NCBI GenBank assembly: GCA_021323335.1
Contig: JAJTCN010000038.1
Coordinates: 1 to 33,566 of the forward strand
Direction: 5' to 3'
Origin: Ramlibacter sp.
GTDB lineage: Bacteria; Pseudomonadota; Gammaproteobacteria; Burkholderiales; Burkholderiaceae_C
Length of the DNA stretch: 33,566 nt
Of the stretch, positions 25,162 to 33,566 are shown piece after piece. The number at the start of each line of letters is the position of its first letter. Positions within the stretch are counted from its first letter, which is position 1. Below the pieces are notes generated by a model. It saw only the letters and a list, made by a program, of their open reading frames with translations. It was not told the DNA's origin and ran no database searches. A program made the position numbers and the translations under genes.

Positions 25162-25977
25162 ATGAACATCCTCGAGCGTCCTGAACTGGTGGACCACCTG
25201 GCGGCCTCGTACGCCCTGGGCACCTTGCGTGGCGGCGCCCGCCGCCGTTTCGAAACCCTGGCGCGCAGCAGTCCCACCCTGCGCGTCGCCGCGCACGTGT
25301 GGCAGGAGCGCCTGATGTCGATCACCGAACTGCAGCAATCCGAAACGCCCAGCGCCAACGTCTGGAAGCGCATCGAGAACCTGCTGGCCACCGAACCGCG
25401 CGCCATGGCGGCGGCCGTCGCCGACGGCGGCACCGACCTGCTGCGGCGCGCCCGCAACTGGTGGCGCGCCGGCGCGCTGGCGGCCGTCACGGCGGCGGTC
25501 GCCGCGGTGGCCTTCACCCTCAACCTCAGCGGCGAGCTGCAGGGCACCCAGGTGCAGCTGGCGCAGCTGCAGTCCCAGGGCCGCGACCTGGTGCGCCAGA
25601 ACACGCAGCTGGTCGCGCAGCTGCAGGCCATGCCCGAAGTGCGCTACGTCTCCGTGCTGCACGACGACAAGGCCACGCCGATGATGCTGGCGCTGTTCGA
25701 TCCCAAGCACAACACGCTGACGCTCAAGCGCATGGGCGACTTCCAGGAAGGCCCGGAGAAGTCGCTGCAGCTGTGGGCCGTGCCGCCCTCCGGCGCGCCG
25801 CGCTCGCTGGGCGTACTGGCGGACCAGCCGGTGCTGCGCCTGACGGCCGCGGAGCAGGTGGTCGGCCAGTCGCCGCTGTTCGCGATCACGCTGGAGAACA
25901 AGGGCGGCGTGCCCGAAGGCACCGCGGCGCAGGGGCCGCTGATCTGGAAGGGTGCGGTGCTGCAGACGCCGCTGTAA
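25162..25977 (+). CDS. Anti-sigma factor, RskA family
   Basis: A 271-residue membrane anti-sigma factor. The cytosolic N-terminus contains the sigma-binding region with HLAASYALGTLRGGARRRFE. One transmembrane segment lies at about residues 100-120 (WWRAGALAAVTAAVAAVAFT). A coiled segment (LAQLQSQGRDLVRQNTQLVAQL) and the periplasmic RskA C-terminal domain follow (LQLWAVPPSGAPRSLGVL...FAITLENKGGVPEG). It would hold the sigma factor at the membrane until a signal relieves it. GAGGGG upstream supports the ATG. A strong terminator follows. Confidence 0.93.
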   Translation: MNILERPELVDHLAASYALGTLRGGARRRFETLARSSPTLRVAAHVWQERLMSITELQQSETPSANVWKRIENLLATEPRAMAAAVADGGTDLLRRARNWWRAGALAAVTAAVAAVAFTLNLSGELQGTQVQLAQLQSQGRDLVRQNTQLVAQLQAMPEVRYVSVLHDDKATPMMLALFDPKHNTLTLKRMGDFQEGPEKSLQLWAVPPSGAPRSLGVLADQPVLRLTAAEQVVGQSPLFAITLENKGGVPEGTAAQGPLIWKGAVLQTPL

Positions 25978-26045
25978 GGGGCGACGCGGATGCCGGGGTC
26001 GGCTGGCGCCGAACCCGGCAGGCGGACCCCGGCGAACGGCAAAGG

Positions 26046-26073
26046 AAAAGGGAGGCCGAAGCCTCCCTTTTTT
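26046..26073 (+). terminator. Bidirectional intrinsic terminator
   Basis: A GGGAGGC stem (26050-26056), CGAA tetraloop and GCCTCCC stem (26061-26067) are followed by six T, and preceded by four A, so the structure works on both strands. It lies between the convergent rskA and glycine-zipper genes. Confidence 0.92.
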
Positions 26074-26093
26074 CATGCGATCCGCCGAAGCGC

Positions 26094-27038
26094 TTAGCGC
26101 CAGCCGCCGCGCCAGCCGATGCCGAAGGTCACGCGGGGGCCCCACGGACGGTAGAAGCCACCCCAGGGGCGGTAACCCACCCACGGACGAACGAAGGGAC
26201 GGTAGGCCGGGACCACCGCGACGCCGACCGTCGCAGGGTAACCGTAGCCGTAGCCGTAGCCATAGGCCGGGTACGCAGGGTAGGCAGGGTAGCCGTAACC
26301 GTACCCGTACCCGTAGCCATGCGGGTAGCCGTAGAACAGCGCCGCGTTGCCGCTTTCGGTGGGGGAGATGTTGGTGCCCTGGCGCTCCTGCTCGGGCGGC
26401 ACGGCTTCGCCGTAGTTGCGCGCCACGTCGGGGGCGGGCATCGGCTGCATCTGCGGCTGCTGCATCTGGGCATGCGGCATGGGTTGCTGCATGTGCATCG
26501 GCTGCTGCCGCTGCGCGTATTGCATCGGAGGCGCCGTCACCGGCGCGCCGGCCATCGCCGGGCCGCGGTACATGCGCATCGCCGGGCGCACTTCACCCCT
26601 CGGCGTCACGCGCACGCGGATGGTCGGACCGGGGTCGGTGGGCAGCTGCGCCTGGTACTGGCGGCCGTTGTACTCGTAGGTGACGTTGTACGCGACGGTG
26701 CGGTTCTCATACGACACCGGCGTGGTGCAGGTGGGCACCATGCGGGCGTTGCTGTTCGCCTCGATGCTGTTGCCCACCGCGCCGCCGGCCACGGCGCCCA
26801 GGCCGATGGCCGCGGCCTGGCCGGCGCCGCCGCCGATGGTGCTGCCGATCGCCGCGCCGGCGATGGCCCCGATCACGGCGCCCCCACCGGTGGTGGGACC
26901 TGGCCTGGCGACGTAACCCTGGCCGCACACCGCGACCTGTTGCACGACGGGGGTGCTGGAGAGGACCGTGCCGGTTTCCTGCGCCGCGACGCCGAAGGCG
27001 GCAACGCCCATGGCGGCGAATATGACTGACTGCTTCAT
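26094..27038 (-). CDS. Glycine-zipper surface protein with Tyr-Gly-rich tail
   Basis: A 314-residue exported protein. A signal peptide (about residues 1-19, ending VAA-QE) is followed by a glycine-zipper domain of the 17-kDa-antigen type (GGGAVIGAIAGAAIGSTIGGG, continuing to GAVAGGAVGNSI). A conserved beta-rich segment follows (YENRTVAYNVTYEYNGRQY). After a Met/Gln/Pro-rich region comes a YGYGYGYPAYPAYPAY-type tail and an Arg/Trp/Pro-rich end. Function is unknown; such proteins are usually outer-membrane or surface associated. ATG 27038 has a weak ribosome binding site. A palindrome lies 65 nt upstream of the start. Confidence 0.86.
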   Translation of the reverse strand: MKQSVIFAAMGVAAFGVAAQETGTVLSSTPVVQQVAVCGQGYVARPGPTTGGGAVIGAIAGAAIGSTIGGGAGQAAAIGLGAVAGGAVGNSIEANSNARMVPTCTTPVSYENRTVAYNVTYEYNGRQYQAQLPTDPGPTIRVRVTPRGEVRPAMRMYRGPAMAGAPVTAPPMQYAQRQQPMHMQQPMPHAQMQQPQMQPMPAPDVARNYGEAVPPEQERQGTNISPTESGNAALFYGYPHGYGYGYGYGYPAYPAYPAYGYGYGYGYPATVGVAVVPAYRPFVRPWVGYRPWGGFYRPWGPRVTFGIGWRGGWR

Positions 27039-27102
27039 GGCAAGAACTCGTTGAACTGGTGCCGAAAGTTTAGTTACGCGCCAGTCCCGCCGTTCAGCTT
27101 TA

Positions 27103-27117
27103 CCTGCGGACCGCAGG
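27103..27117 (-). promoter_or_regulatory. Palindrome CCTGCGG-N-CCGCAGG upstream of the glycine-zipper gene
   Basis: A perfect 7-bp inverted repeat around a single base, flanked by CTTTA and AAAG. It lies between the Spx/ArsC-like stop codon and the glycine-zipper start. It may be an operator or the terminator of the upstream gene; the single-base loop and lack of a T-run favour a protein-binding site slightly. Confidence 0.35.
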
Positions 27118-27129
27118 AAAGTTCACGCT

Positions 27130-27489
27130 TCAGGGGCCGGTGCGCAACGCCCAGCCGACGGGGTCGAACCCGACCGTGGTGGAGCCATCGGGCCAATCCA
27201 CCACCGGCCGCTTGATCACGCTCGGCTGCTCCACCAATAACGCGCGTGCCCCAGCCGCGGTTGTCATGCGGGCCTGGTCGGCCGGGTCCAGCTTGCGAAA
27301 GGTGGTGCCCTGCCGGTTGACCAGGCGGGGGCCGTCCGGCGACTCCATCCAGGCCTCCAGCCGGTCGGCCGGCACGCCGTCCTTGCGGAAATCATGGAAT
27401 CGGTACGCCACCCCGCGCCCGTCCAGCCAGGCGCGCGCCTTCTTGACCGTGTCGCAGTTCGGGATGCCGTAGAGGGTGATCGTCGCCAT
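27130..27489 (-). CDS. Spx/ArsC family (YffB-like) protein
   Basis: A 119-residue thioredoxin-fold protein of the ArsC/Spx/YffB group. It begins with a strand, then YGIPNCDTVKKARAWLD, where C12 is the only cysteine of the usual redox site (no CxxC). FRKDG, LVNRQGTTFRKL and SVIKRPVVDW complete the family pattern, as does the final GFDP. The lack of the extra ArsC cysteines makes arsenate reduction unlikely to be its role. ATG 27489 is divergent from folC with a 39-nt gap. Confidence 0.9.
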   Translation of the reverse strand: MATITLYGIPNCDTVKKARAWLDGRGVAYRFHDFRKDGVPADRLEAWMESPDGPRLVNRQGTTFRKLDPADQARMTTAAGARALLVEQPSVIKRPVVDWPDGSTTVGFDPVGWALRTGP

Positions 27490-27528
27490 CGGCAAATGAT
27501 AGGACGCCACTGCCGCGACAATCCGGGC

Positions 27529-28815
27529 ATGAAAGACCTGAGCGACTGGCTGGCGCATTGCGAGCGCCTGCACCCGAAGACCATCGACCTCGGCCTGGAG
27601 CGCGTGCAGGCGGTGGCGCAACGGCTGGGCCTGCGCTTCGACTGCCCGGTGGTGACGGTCGCCGGCACCAACGGCAAGGGCTCCACCTGCGCCATGCTCG
27701 AAGCGATCGCGCTGCAGGCCGGCTGGCGCCCGGGCGTCTACACCTCGCCGCATCTCGTGCACTTCGAGGAGCGCTGCCGCATTGGCGGCGAGATCGTGCG
27801 GCCCGATGCGCTGGTGCCGCACTTCGAGCGCGTGGAAGCGGCGCGCGAAGGCGCGACGCTCACCTACTTCGAGTTCACCACGCTCGCCATCCTGAGCCTC
27901 ATGGCCGCCAGCAACCTCGACGTGGCGATCCTCGAGGTGGGGCTGGGGGGGCGGCTCGATGCGGTGAACGTCATCGACACCGACTGCGCCATCGTCACCA
28001 GCATCGACCTGGACCACATGGACTACCTGGGGCCGGACCGCGAGAGCATCGGCCGCGAGAAGGCCGGCATCCTGCGCGAAGGCAAGCCGGCCATCGTCAG
28101 CGACCCGGTGCCGCCGCACAGCCTGGTCCAGTACGCCACCGCCATCGGCGCCGACCTGTGGCTGCTGGGGCGCGACTTCAACTTCTCCGGCGACAAGCAG
28201 CAGTGGGCCTGGGCCGGGCGCAGCCGGCGCTACCCGGGCCTGGCCTATCCCGCGTTGCGCGGAGCCAACCAGTTACTCAATGCGTCTGGGGTGCTGGCTG
28301 CGCTGGAGGCGCTGCGCCAGCGCCTGCCGGTCACGGCGCAGGCCGTCCGCAATGGCCTGGCGATGGTGGAACTGCCGGGCCGCTTCCAGATCGTCCCGGG
28401 CGAGCCCGCGCTGGTGCTCGACGTGGCGCACAACCCGCATTCCGTCGCCGCGCTGGCCGCGAATCTCGACGCGATGGGTTTCTTTCCCACCACCCACGCG
28501 GTGTTCGGCGCGATGGGCGACAAGGACCTGGCGCCCATGCTGGCGAAGATGGGGCCGCTGGTGGACCGCTGGTACTTCACCGACCTGCCGACGCCCCGGG
28601 CGGCGACGGCCGCGGCGCTGCTGGCGCGATGGCAGGCCCAGCCCGGGCGCCGTGACGTCCCGGCCAGCACCCATGCCAGCCCCGCGGAGGCCCTGCGCGC
28701 CGCGGCGGCCACGGCAGAGCCCACTGATAGAATTCTCGTCTTCGGATCCTTCTACACCGTCGGCGGTGTGCTGCAGCAGGGCGTGCCCCGGCTGGCCGCC
28801 CGCCACCTCGGCTGA
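27529..28815 (+). CDS. folC: Bifunctional folylpolyglutamate/dihydrofolate synthase
   Basis: A 428-residue Mur-ligase-like enzyme that adds glutamate to dihydropteroate and folates. The ATP-binding P-loop is VAGTNGKGSTCAML; YTSPHLVHFEERCRIGGE follows, and the metal and ligase motifs EVGLGGRLDAVNVID and LVLDVAHNPHS are present. Length is normal. ATG 27529 gives KDLSDWLAHCERLHP, the usual start. It begins the plus-strand run folC-SPOR-cvpA-purF-metZ, an order known from other proteobacteria. Confidence 0.96.
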   Translation: MKDLSDWLAHCERLHPKTIDLGLERVQAVAQRLGLRFDCPVVTVAGTNGKGSTCAMLEAIALQAGWRPGVYTSPHLVHFEERCRIGGEIVRPDALVPHFERVEAAREGATLTYFEFTTLAILSLMAASNLDVAILEVGLGGRLDAVNVIDTDCAIVTSIDLDHMDYLGPDRESIGREKAGILREGKPAIVSDPVPPHSLVQYATAIGADLWLLGRDFNFSGDKQQWAWAGRSRRYPGLAYPALRGANQLLNASGVLAALEALRQRLPVTAQAVRNGLAMVELPGRFQIVPGEPALVLDVAHNPHSVAALAANLDAMGFFPTTHAVFGAMGDKDLAPMLAKMGPLVDRWYFTDLPTPRAATAAALLARWQAQPGRRDVPASTHASPAEALRAAAATAEPTDRILVFGSFYTVGGVLQQGVPRLAARHLG

Positions 28816-28824
28816 CCCTCACCC

Positions 28825-29487
28825 ATGGCCTTGTTCAAGTTGCGCAAAAAGGTCGACGAGCCGGTGGCCGCGGCCTCTCCCGCCGAAAGCATCGACGCCA
28901 TGCGGCGCCGGGCCCGCCATCGCCTGATCGGTGCGGTGGTGCTGGTGCTGGTGGGTGTCATCGGCTTCCCGCTGCTGTTCGACACCCAGCCGCGGCCGGT
29001 GTCCGTGGACATCCCCATCGAAATCCCCGACCGCAACAAGGTCGCGCCGCTGCCGCCCATGCCGCAGGCGCCGGTGGCCCAGGGCAAGGTGGCCGCCCCG
29101 GAAGCGCCGGTTGCCGTCGCGCCCACGCCGGCCCCGGCGCTGCCGCCCGCGCCGAAGGCCGAAGCGCGGCCGGAGCCGAAGGCGGACGCCAAGCCGGACG
29201 AATCCGCCAAGGCGCGCGCCCTGCTGGAAGGCAAGTCGGTCGACACGGCTGCGGCGGGCACCCGCTACGTGGTGCAGGTCGGCGCCTTCGCCGAAAAGGA
29301 CAAGGCCCGGCAGGCGCAGCAGAAGCTGGAGCGCGCCGGCCTGAAGAACTACACCAACGTCGCCGAGACCAAGGACGGCACGCGCATCCGGGTCCGGGCG
29401 GGGCCGTTCGCATCGCGCGCCGAGGCGGACAAGGCCGTCGAAAAGATCAAGGGGCTGGATTTGCCGGCCGCCGTCCTCAGCTTGTAG
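28825..29487 (+). CDS. SPOR domain cell-division protein (DedD/FtsN-like)
   Basis: A 220-residue protein with a short cytosolic N-terminus and one transmembrane helix (about residues 34-52, LIGAVVLVLVGVIGFPLLF). A Pro/Ala-rich periplasmic linker follows, then a C-terminal SPOR domain (TRYVVQVGAFAEKDKARQAQQKL ... RIRVRAGPFASRAEADKAVEKIK). SPOR domains bind denuded peptidoglycan at the division septum. The position between folC and cvpA matches that of DedD-like proteins in other proteobacteria. Confidence 0.93.
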   Translation: MALFKLRKKVDEPVAAASPAESIDAMRRRARHRLIGAVVLVLVGVIGFPLLFDTQPRPVSVDIPIEIPDRNKVAPLPPMPQAPVAQGKVAAPEAPVAVAPTPAPALPPAPKAEARPEPKADAKPDESAKARALLEGKSVDTAAAGTRYVVQVGAFAEKDKARQAQQKLERAGLKNYTNVAETKDGTRIRVRAGPFASRAEADKAVEKIKGLDLPAAVLSL

Positions 29488-29489
29488 GT

Positions 29490-29978
29490 TTGGCCACGCT
29501 CGACTGGGCTGTCATCGCGATCCTGGCGCTGTCGGTGCTGCTGGGGCTGTGGCGCGGGCTGGTGTACGAGGTGCTGTCGGTGCTGAACTGGATTGCCGCA
29601 TTCCTGCTGGCGCGGTGGCTGGCGCCGGTGGCGGTGCAATACATGCCGGTGCAGCCGGCCAGCGAGAGAGTCCAGTACGCTGTGGGTTTCCTGGGGGTGT
29701 TCCTGGCCGCCCTCATCCTGGGCGGCCTGCTGTCCTGGGTGGTGAAGAAGCTGGTGGCCGCCGCGGGCCTGGCGCCGGTGGACCGCATGCTCGGCGCCGT
29801 GTTCGGCCTGGTGCGCGGCGCGGTGGTGGTGCTGGTGTTCGCGGTGGTGGTCCACCTCATGGGCCTGAAGGACGGCAGGTGGTGGAATGAGTCGGTGACG
29901 GCCGGTGTTGCGACGGCGGCCTTGCGTGGATTGAAGCCGGCGGTGCCCGATCGGTTCGGGCCTTACTTGCCAGCGTAA
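29490..29978 (+). CDS. cvpA: CvpA family membrane protein
   Basis: A 162-residue inner membrane protein of the CvpA (colicin V production) family, with four hydrophobic segments and the [20 protein letters not shown] motif. The start is a TTG only 2 nt after the SPOR-gene stop; no clear separate ribosome binding site is seen, so translation is probably coupled. It precedes purF by 10 nt, a conserved pairing. Function is linked to colicin V export and envelope homeostasis in other bacteria. Confidence 0.92.
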   Translation: MATLDWAVIAILALSVLLGLWRGLVYEVLSVLNWIAAFLLARWLAPVAVQYMPVQPASERVQYAVGFLGVFLAALILGGLLSWVVKKLVAAAGLAPVDRMLGAVFGLVRGAVVVLVFAVVVHLMGLKDGRWWNESVTAGVATAALRGLKPAVPDRFGPYLPA

Positions 29979-29988
29979 AGGAACGAAG

Positions 29989-31434
<1,446 letters not shown>

Positions 31435-31438
31435 CCCC

Positions 31439-32653
31439 TTGAACGAGAAGAAAAAACTGCCCGCAGGACTGCATCGCGACACGCTCGCGGTGCGCACCGC
31501 CCTGCCGCCCAGCCAGTGGGGCGAGAACTCCGAAGCGCTGTACCTCACCAGCGGGTTCGTGCAGCCCGACGCCGAGACGTCGGCGCGCCGCTTCGCCAAC
31601 CCGCAGGAGGGCTACACCTACGGCCGCACTTCCAACCCCACCGTCACCAGCTTCGAGCAGCGGCTGGCGGCGATGGAGGGCACCGAGGCCGCCATCGGCA
31701 CGGCCACCGGCATGGCCGCCATCCTGCTGCTCGGCATGGGGCTGCTGAAGGCGGGCGACCACGTGGTCTGCTCGCGCTCGGTGTTCGGTTCCACCATGAA
31801 CCTGTTCGCCAAGGAGTTCGGCAAGTTCGCGGTCGAATCCACCTTCGTGTCGCAGACGGACATGAAGGAATGGAAGGCCGCGATGCGGCCGAACACGAAG
31901 TTGCTGTTCGCCGAGACGCCGACCAATCCGCTGACCGACGTTTGCGACATCGCGGCGCTCGCCGACCTTGCGCATTCCGCCGGGGCGATGCTGGCGGTAG
32001 ACAACTGCTTCTGCACCCCCGCGCTGCAGCGGCCGACCGAGCTGGGCGCCGACTTCGTCATCCACTCCGGCACCAAGTACCTGGACGGCCAGGGCCGCGT
32101 GATGGCCGGCGCCATCTGCGGCTCCGCCAAGTACATCAACGACGTGTTCGCGCCCATCGTGCGCACGGCCGGCATGACGCTGTCGCCGTTCAACGCGTGG
32201 GTGGTGTTGAAGGGCCTGGAGACGCTGGGCATCCGCATGCAGGCGCAGTGCGCCAATGCGATGGCCGTGGCGCAGTTCCTGCAGCAGCACCCCGCCGTCA
32301 CGCGCGTGTACTACCCGGGGCTGGAATCGCATCCGCAGCATGCGCTGGCGATGAAGCAGCAGTCCGGCCTCGGCGGCGCGGTCGTATCGTTCGACGTGCG
32401 CGGCAAGGATCCGGTGGAATTGCGCAAGAACGCGTTCACGGTGATCGACAGCGCGGAGGTGATGAGCATCGCCACCAACCTGGGCGACACCAAGAGCATC
32501 ATCAGCCACTCCGCCACCACCTCGCATGGGCGCCTCTCCGAAGAGCAGCGCCAGGCGGCGGGGATCGGCCAGGGCCTCATTCGCCTTGCGGTGGGGCTGG
32601 AGCATGTCGAAGACATCAAGACCGACCTATTGCGAGGACTCGGCAAGCTGTAG
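31439..32653 (+). CDS. metZ: O-succinylhomoserine sulfhydrylase
   Basis: A 404-residue PLP enzyme of the Cys/Met-metabolism family that makes homocysteine from O-succinylhomoserine and sulfide. The PLP lysine is K213 in HSGTKYLDGQGR. Phosphate-binding and substrate motifs are YTYGRTSNPTV, ATGMAAILL, DNCFCTPALQRP and SIISHSATTSHGRL. The position right after purF (4 nt after its stop) is the typical MetZ location. The start is a TTG at 31439 with AGGAAG upstream. The stop codon forms part of a large palindrome. Confidence 0.93.
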   Translation: MNEKKKLPAGLHRDTLAVRTALPPSQWGENSEALYLTSGFVQPDAETSARRFANPQEGYTYGRTSNPTVTSFEQRLAAMEGTEAAIGTATGMAAILLLGMGLLKAGDHVVCSRSVFGSTMNLFAKEFGKFAVESTFVSQTDMKEWKAAMRPNTKLLFAETPTNPLTDVCDIAALADLAHSAGAMLAVDNCFCTPALQRPTELGADFVIHSGTKYLDGQGRVMAGAICGSAKYINDVFAPIVRTAGMTLSPFNAWVVLKGLETLGIRMQAQCANAMAVAQFLQQHPAVTRVYYPGLESHPQHALAMKQQSGLGGAVVSFDVRGKDPVELRKNAFTVIDSAEVMSIATNLGDTKSIISHSATTSHGRLSEEQRQAAGIGQGLIRLAVGLEHVEDIKTDLLRGLGKL

Positions 32654-32734
32654 GCCGGCGGTGAGCGCGCGCAGCGCCGAACCCCGGTGACCCGATCACC
32701 GGGGTTCGGCCTTCGGCGCTCACCGCCGGCCTAC
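32650..32734 (+). repeat. Long GC-rich palindrome at the end of metZ
   Basis: Outer arms 32650-32668 and 32716-32734 pair over 19 bp (GTAGGCCGGCGGTGAGCGC). Inner arms 32678-32690 and 32696-32708 pair over 13 bp (CGAACCCCGGTGA) around a 5-nt loop. The left arm includes the metZ stop codon. It is a likely terminator or RNA-stability element for the purF-metZ transcript and is related to the half-copy at 13547-13579. Confidence 0.92.
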
Positions 32735-32780
32735 GGATCGAATTGCCACGCATCTTCCACAGGCATAGGACAATCCCCCC

Positions 32781-33566
32781 GTGAAAGTCAGAACCCGCTT
32801 CGCCCCTTCCCCCACGGGCTTCATCCACCTCGGCAACATCCGCTCGGCGCTGTATCCCTGGGCGTTCGCGCGCTCGCAGGGCGGCACCTTCATCCTGCGC
32901 ATCGAGGACACCGACCTCGAGCGTTCCACGCAAGCCTCGGTGGACGTCATCCTCGAAGGCATGCGCTGGCTGGGGCTGGACCCCGACGAGGGGCCGTTCT
33001 TCCAGATGCAGCACATGGACCGCTATCGCGCCGTGATCGCCGAGATGCGCGAGAAGGGCCTGGTCTATCCCTGCTACATGAGCGTGGCGGAACTCGACGC
33101 GCTGCGCGAGCGGCAGATGGCCGCCAAGGAAAAGCCGCGCTACGACGGCACCTGGCGGCCCGAGCCGGGCAAGACGCTGCCGCCGGTGCCGGAAGGCGTG
33201 CAGCCGGTGCTGCGCTTTCGCAACCCGGTGGGCGGCGTCGTCGCCTGGGACGACAAGGTCAAGGGCCGCATCGAGATCAGCAACGACGAACTCGACGACC
33301 TGGTGATCGCGCGGCCGGACGGCACGCCCACGTACAACTTCTGCGTGGTGGTGGACGACATCGACATGCGGATCACCCACGTGATCCGCGGCGACGACCA
33401 CGTCAACAACACGCCGCGCCAGATCAACATCTTCCGGGCGCTCGGCTATGAGCCGCCGGTGTTCGCGCACCTGCCCACCGTGCTGAACGAGCAGGGCGAG
33501 AAGATGAGCAAGCGCAACGGCGCCAAGCCCGTCACGCAGTACCGCGACGAGGGCTACCTGCCCGAC
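32781..33566 (+). CDS. gltX: Glutamate-tRNA ligase, N-terminal part (runs off the window)
   Basis: The first 262 codons of a class I aminoacyl-tRNA synthetase that charges tRNA-Glu. The HIGH-type signature is in [18 protein letters not shown], followed by [16 protein letters not shown], the LRFRNP segment, [22 protein letters not shown] and [10 protein letters not shown]. The KMSKS-type loop is present as KMSKRNG near the end. The start is GTG at 32781, with AGGA about 10 nt upstream. The rest of the gene lies beyond the window. Confidence 0.96.
   Translation, partial: MKVRTRFAPSPTGFIHLGNIRSALYPWAFARSQGGTFILRIEDTDLERSTQASVDVILEGMRWLGLDPDEGPFFQMQHMDRYRAVIAEMREKGLVYPCYMSVAELDALRERQMAAKEKPRYDGTWRPEPGKTLPPVPEGVQPVLRFRNPVGGVVAWDDKVKGRIEISNDELDDLVIARPDGTPTYNFCVVVDDIDMRITHVIRGDDHVNNTPRQINIFRALGYEPPVFAHLPTVLNEQGEKMSKRNGAKPVTQYRDEGYLPD

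Noticed and set aside
27130..27489. Arsenate reductase
   Set aside because: Only the single active-site-type cysteine of the Spx/YffB group is seen, and no other arsenic-resistance gene is nearby.
27394..27528. N-terminal extension of FolC upstream of 27529
   Set aside because: The extra residues do not resemble FolC and would run through the divergent Spx/ArsC-like gene start.

Overview
The window reads as a gene-dense chromosomal segment of a high-GC betaproteobacterium, most likely of the Comamonadaceae (Ramlibacter/Variovorax-like). The grounds are the very high G+C, the character of the housekeeping proteins (PrfB, ArgG, MurB, PurF, MetZ, GltX), and the folC-SPOR-cvpA-purF-metZ order known from beta- and gammaproteobacteria. 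The genus is inferred from sequence character, not from a search. I see no tRNA, rRNA, CRISPR, transposase, integrase or phage gene, and no gene-free stretch longer than about 170 bases.

Layout. (1) 1-7226, minus strand: the 5' end of prfB is preceded by a signalling operon made of a large CHASE3-GAF histidine kinase with three receiver domains, CheR, a receiver-less CheB and a receiver-histidine kinase. Upstream of it lies an exported HExxH protein with a Sel1-like tail. (2) 7376-12431: an alpha/beta hydrolase diverges from an acyl-CoA synthetase. Then come a membrane-anchored protein with a 36-bp tandem repeat and an LprI-like C-terminus, and a Nei/Fpg-type DNA glycosylase. (3) 12482-15554, plus strand: a Tas-like aldo/keto reductase, YbaK, PlsY and an FRG-domain protein. 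(4) 15725-18476, minus strand: a compact yajQ - aspartyl protease - MFS transporter operon, divergent from murB. (5) 19566-22654: a SPW-repeat membrane protein, a PEBP-family protein, and a minus-strand run of methyltransferase, isoprenylcysteine-methyltransferase-like protein, small membrane protein and RibD/DHFR-like reductase. (6) 22781-25977: ppnP-argG (minus) diverging from an ECF sigma/RskA anti-sigma pair. (7) 26094-33566: a glycine-zipper surface protein, a Spx/ArsC-like protein, then the plus-strand folC-SPOR-cvpA-purF-metZ cluster and the start of gltX.

Points that stand out. PurF seems to have lost about 20-25 conserved residues from its glutaminase domain, in frame. Several intergenic regions at gene 3' ends carry long imperfect palindromes of at least three types, and one of them is built from four plus four regularly spaced CGCAAA motifs. 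The CheR/CheB/kinase cluster has no chemoreceptor, CheA or DNA-binding output in the window. The ECF sigma gene is preceded by a plausible autoregulatory promoter. Everything here comes from reading the sequence; no database search was possible.
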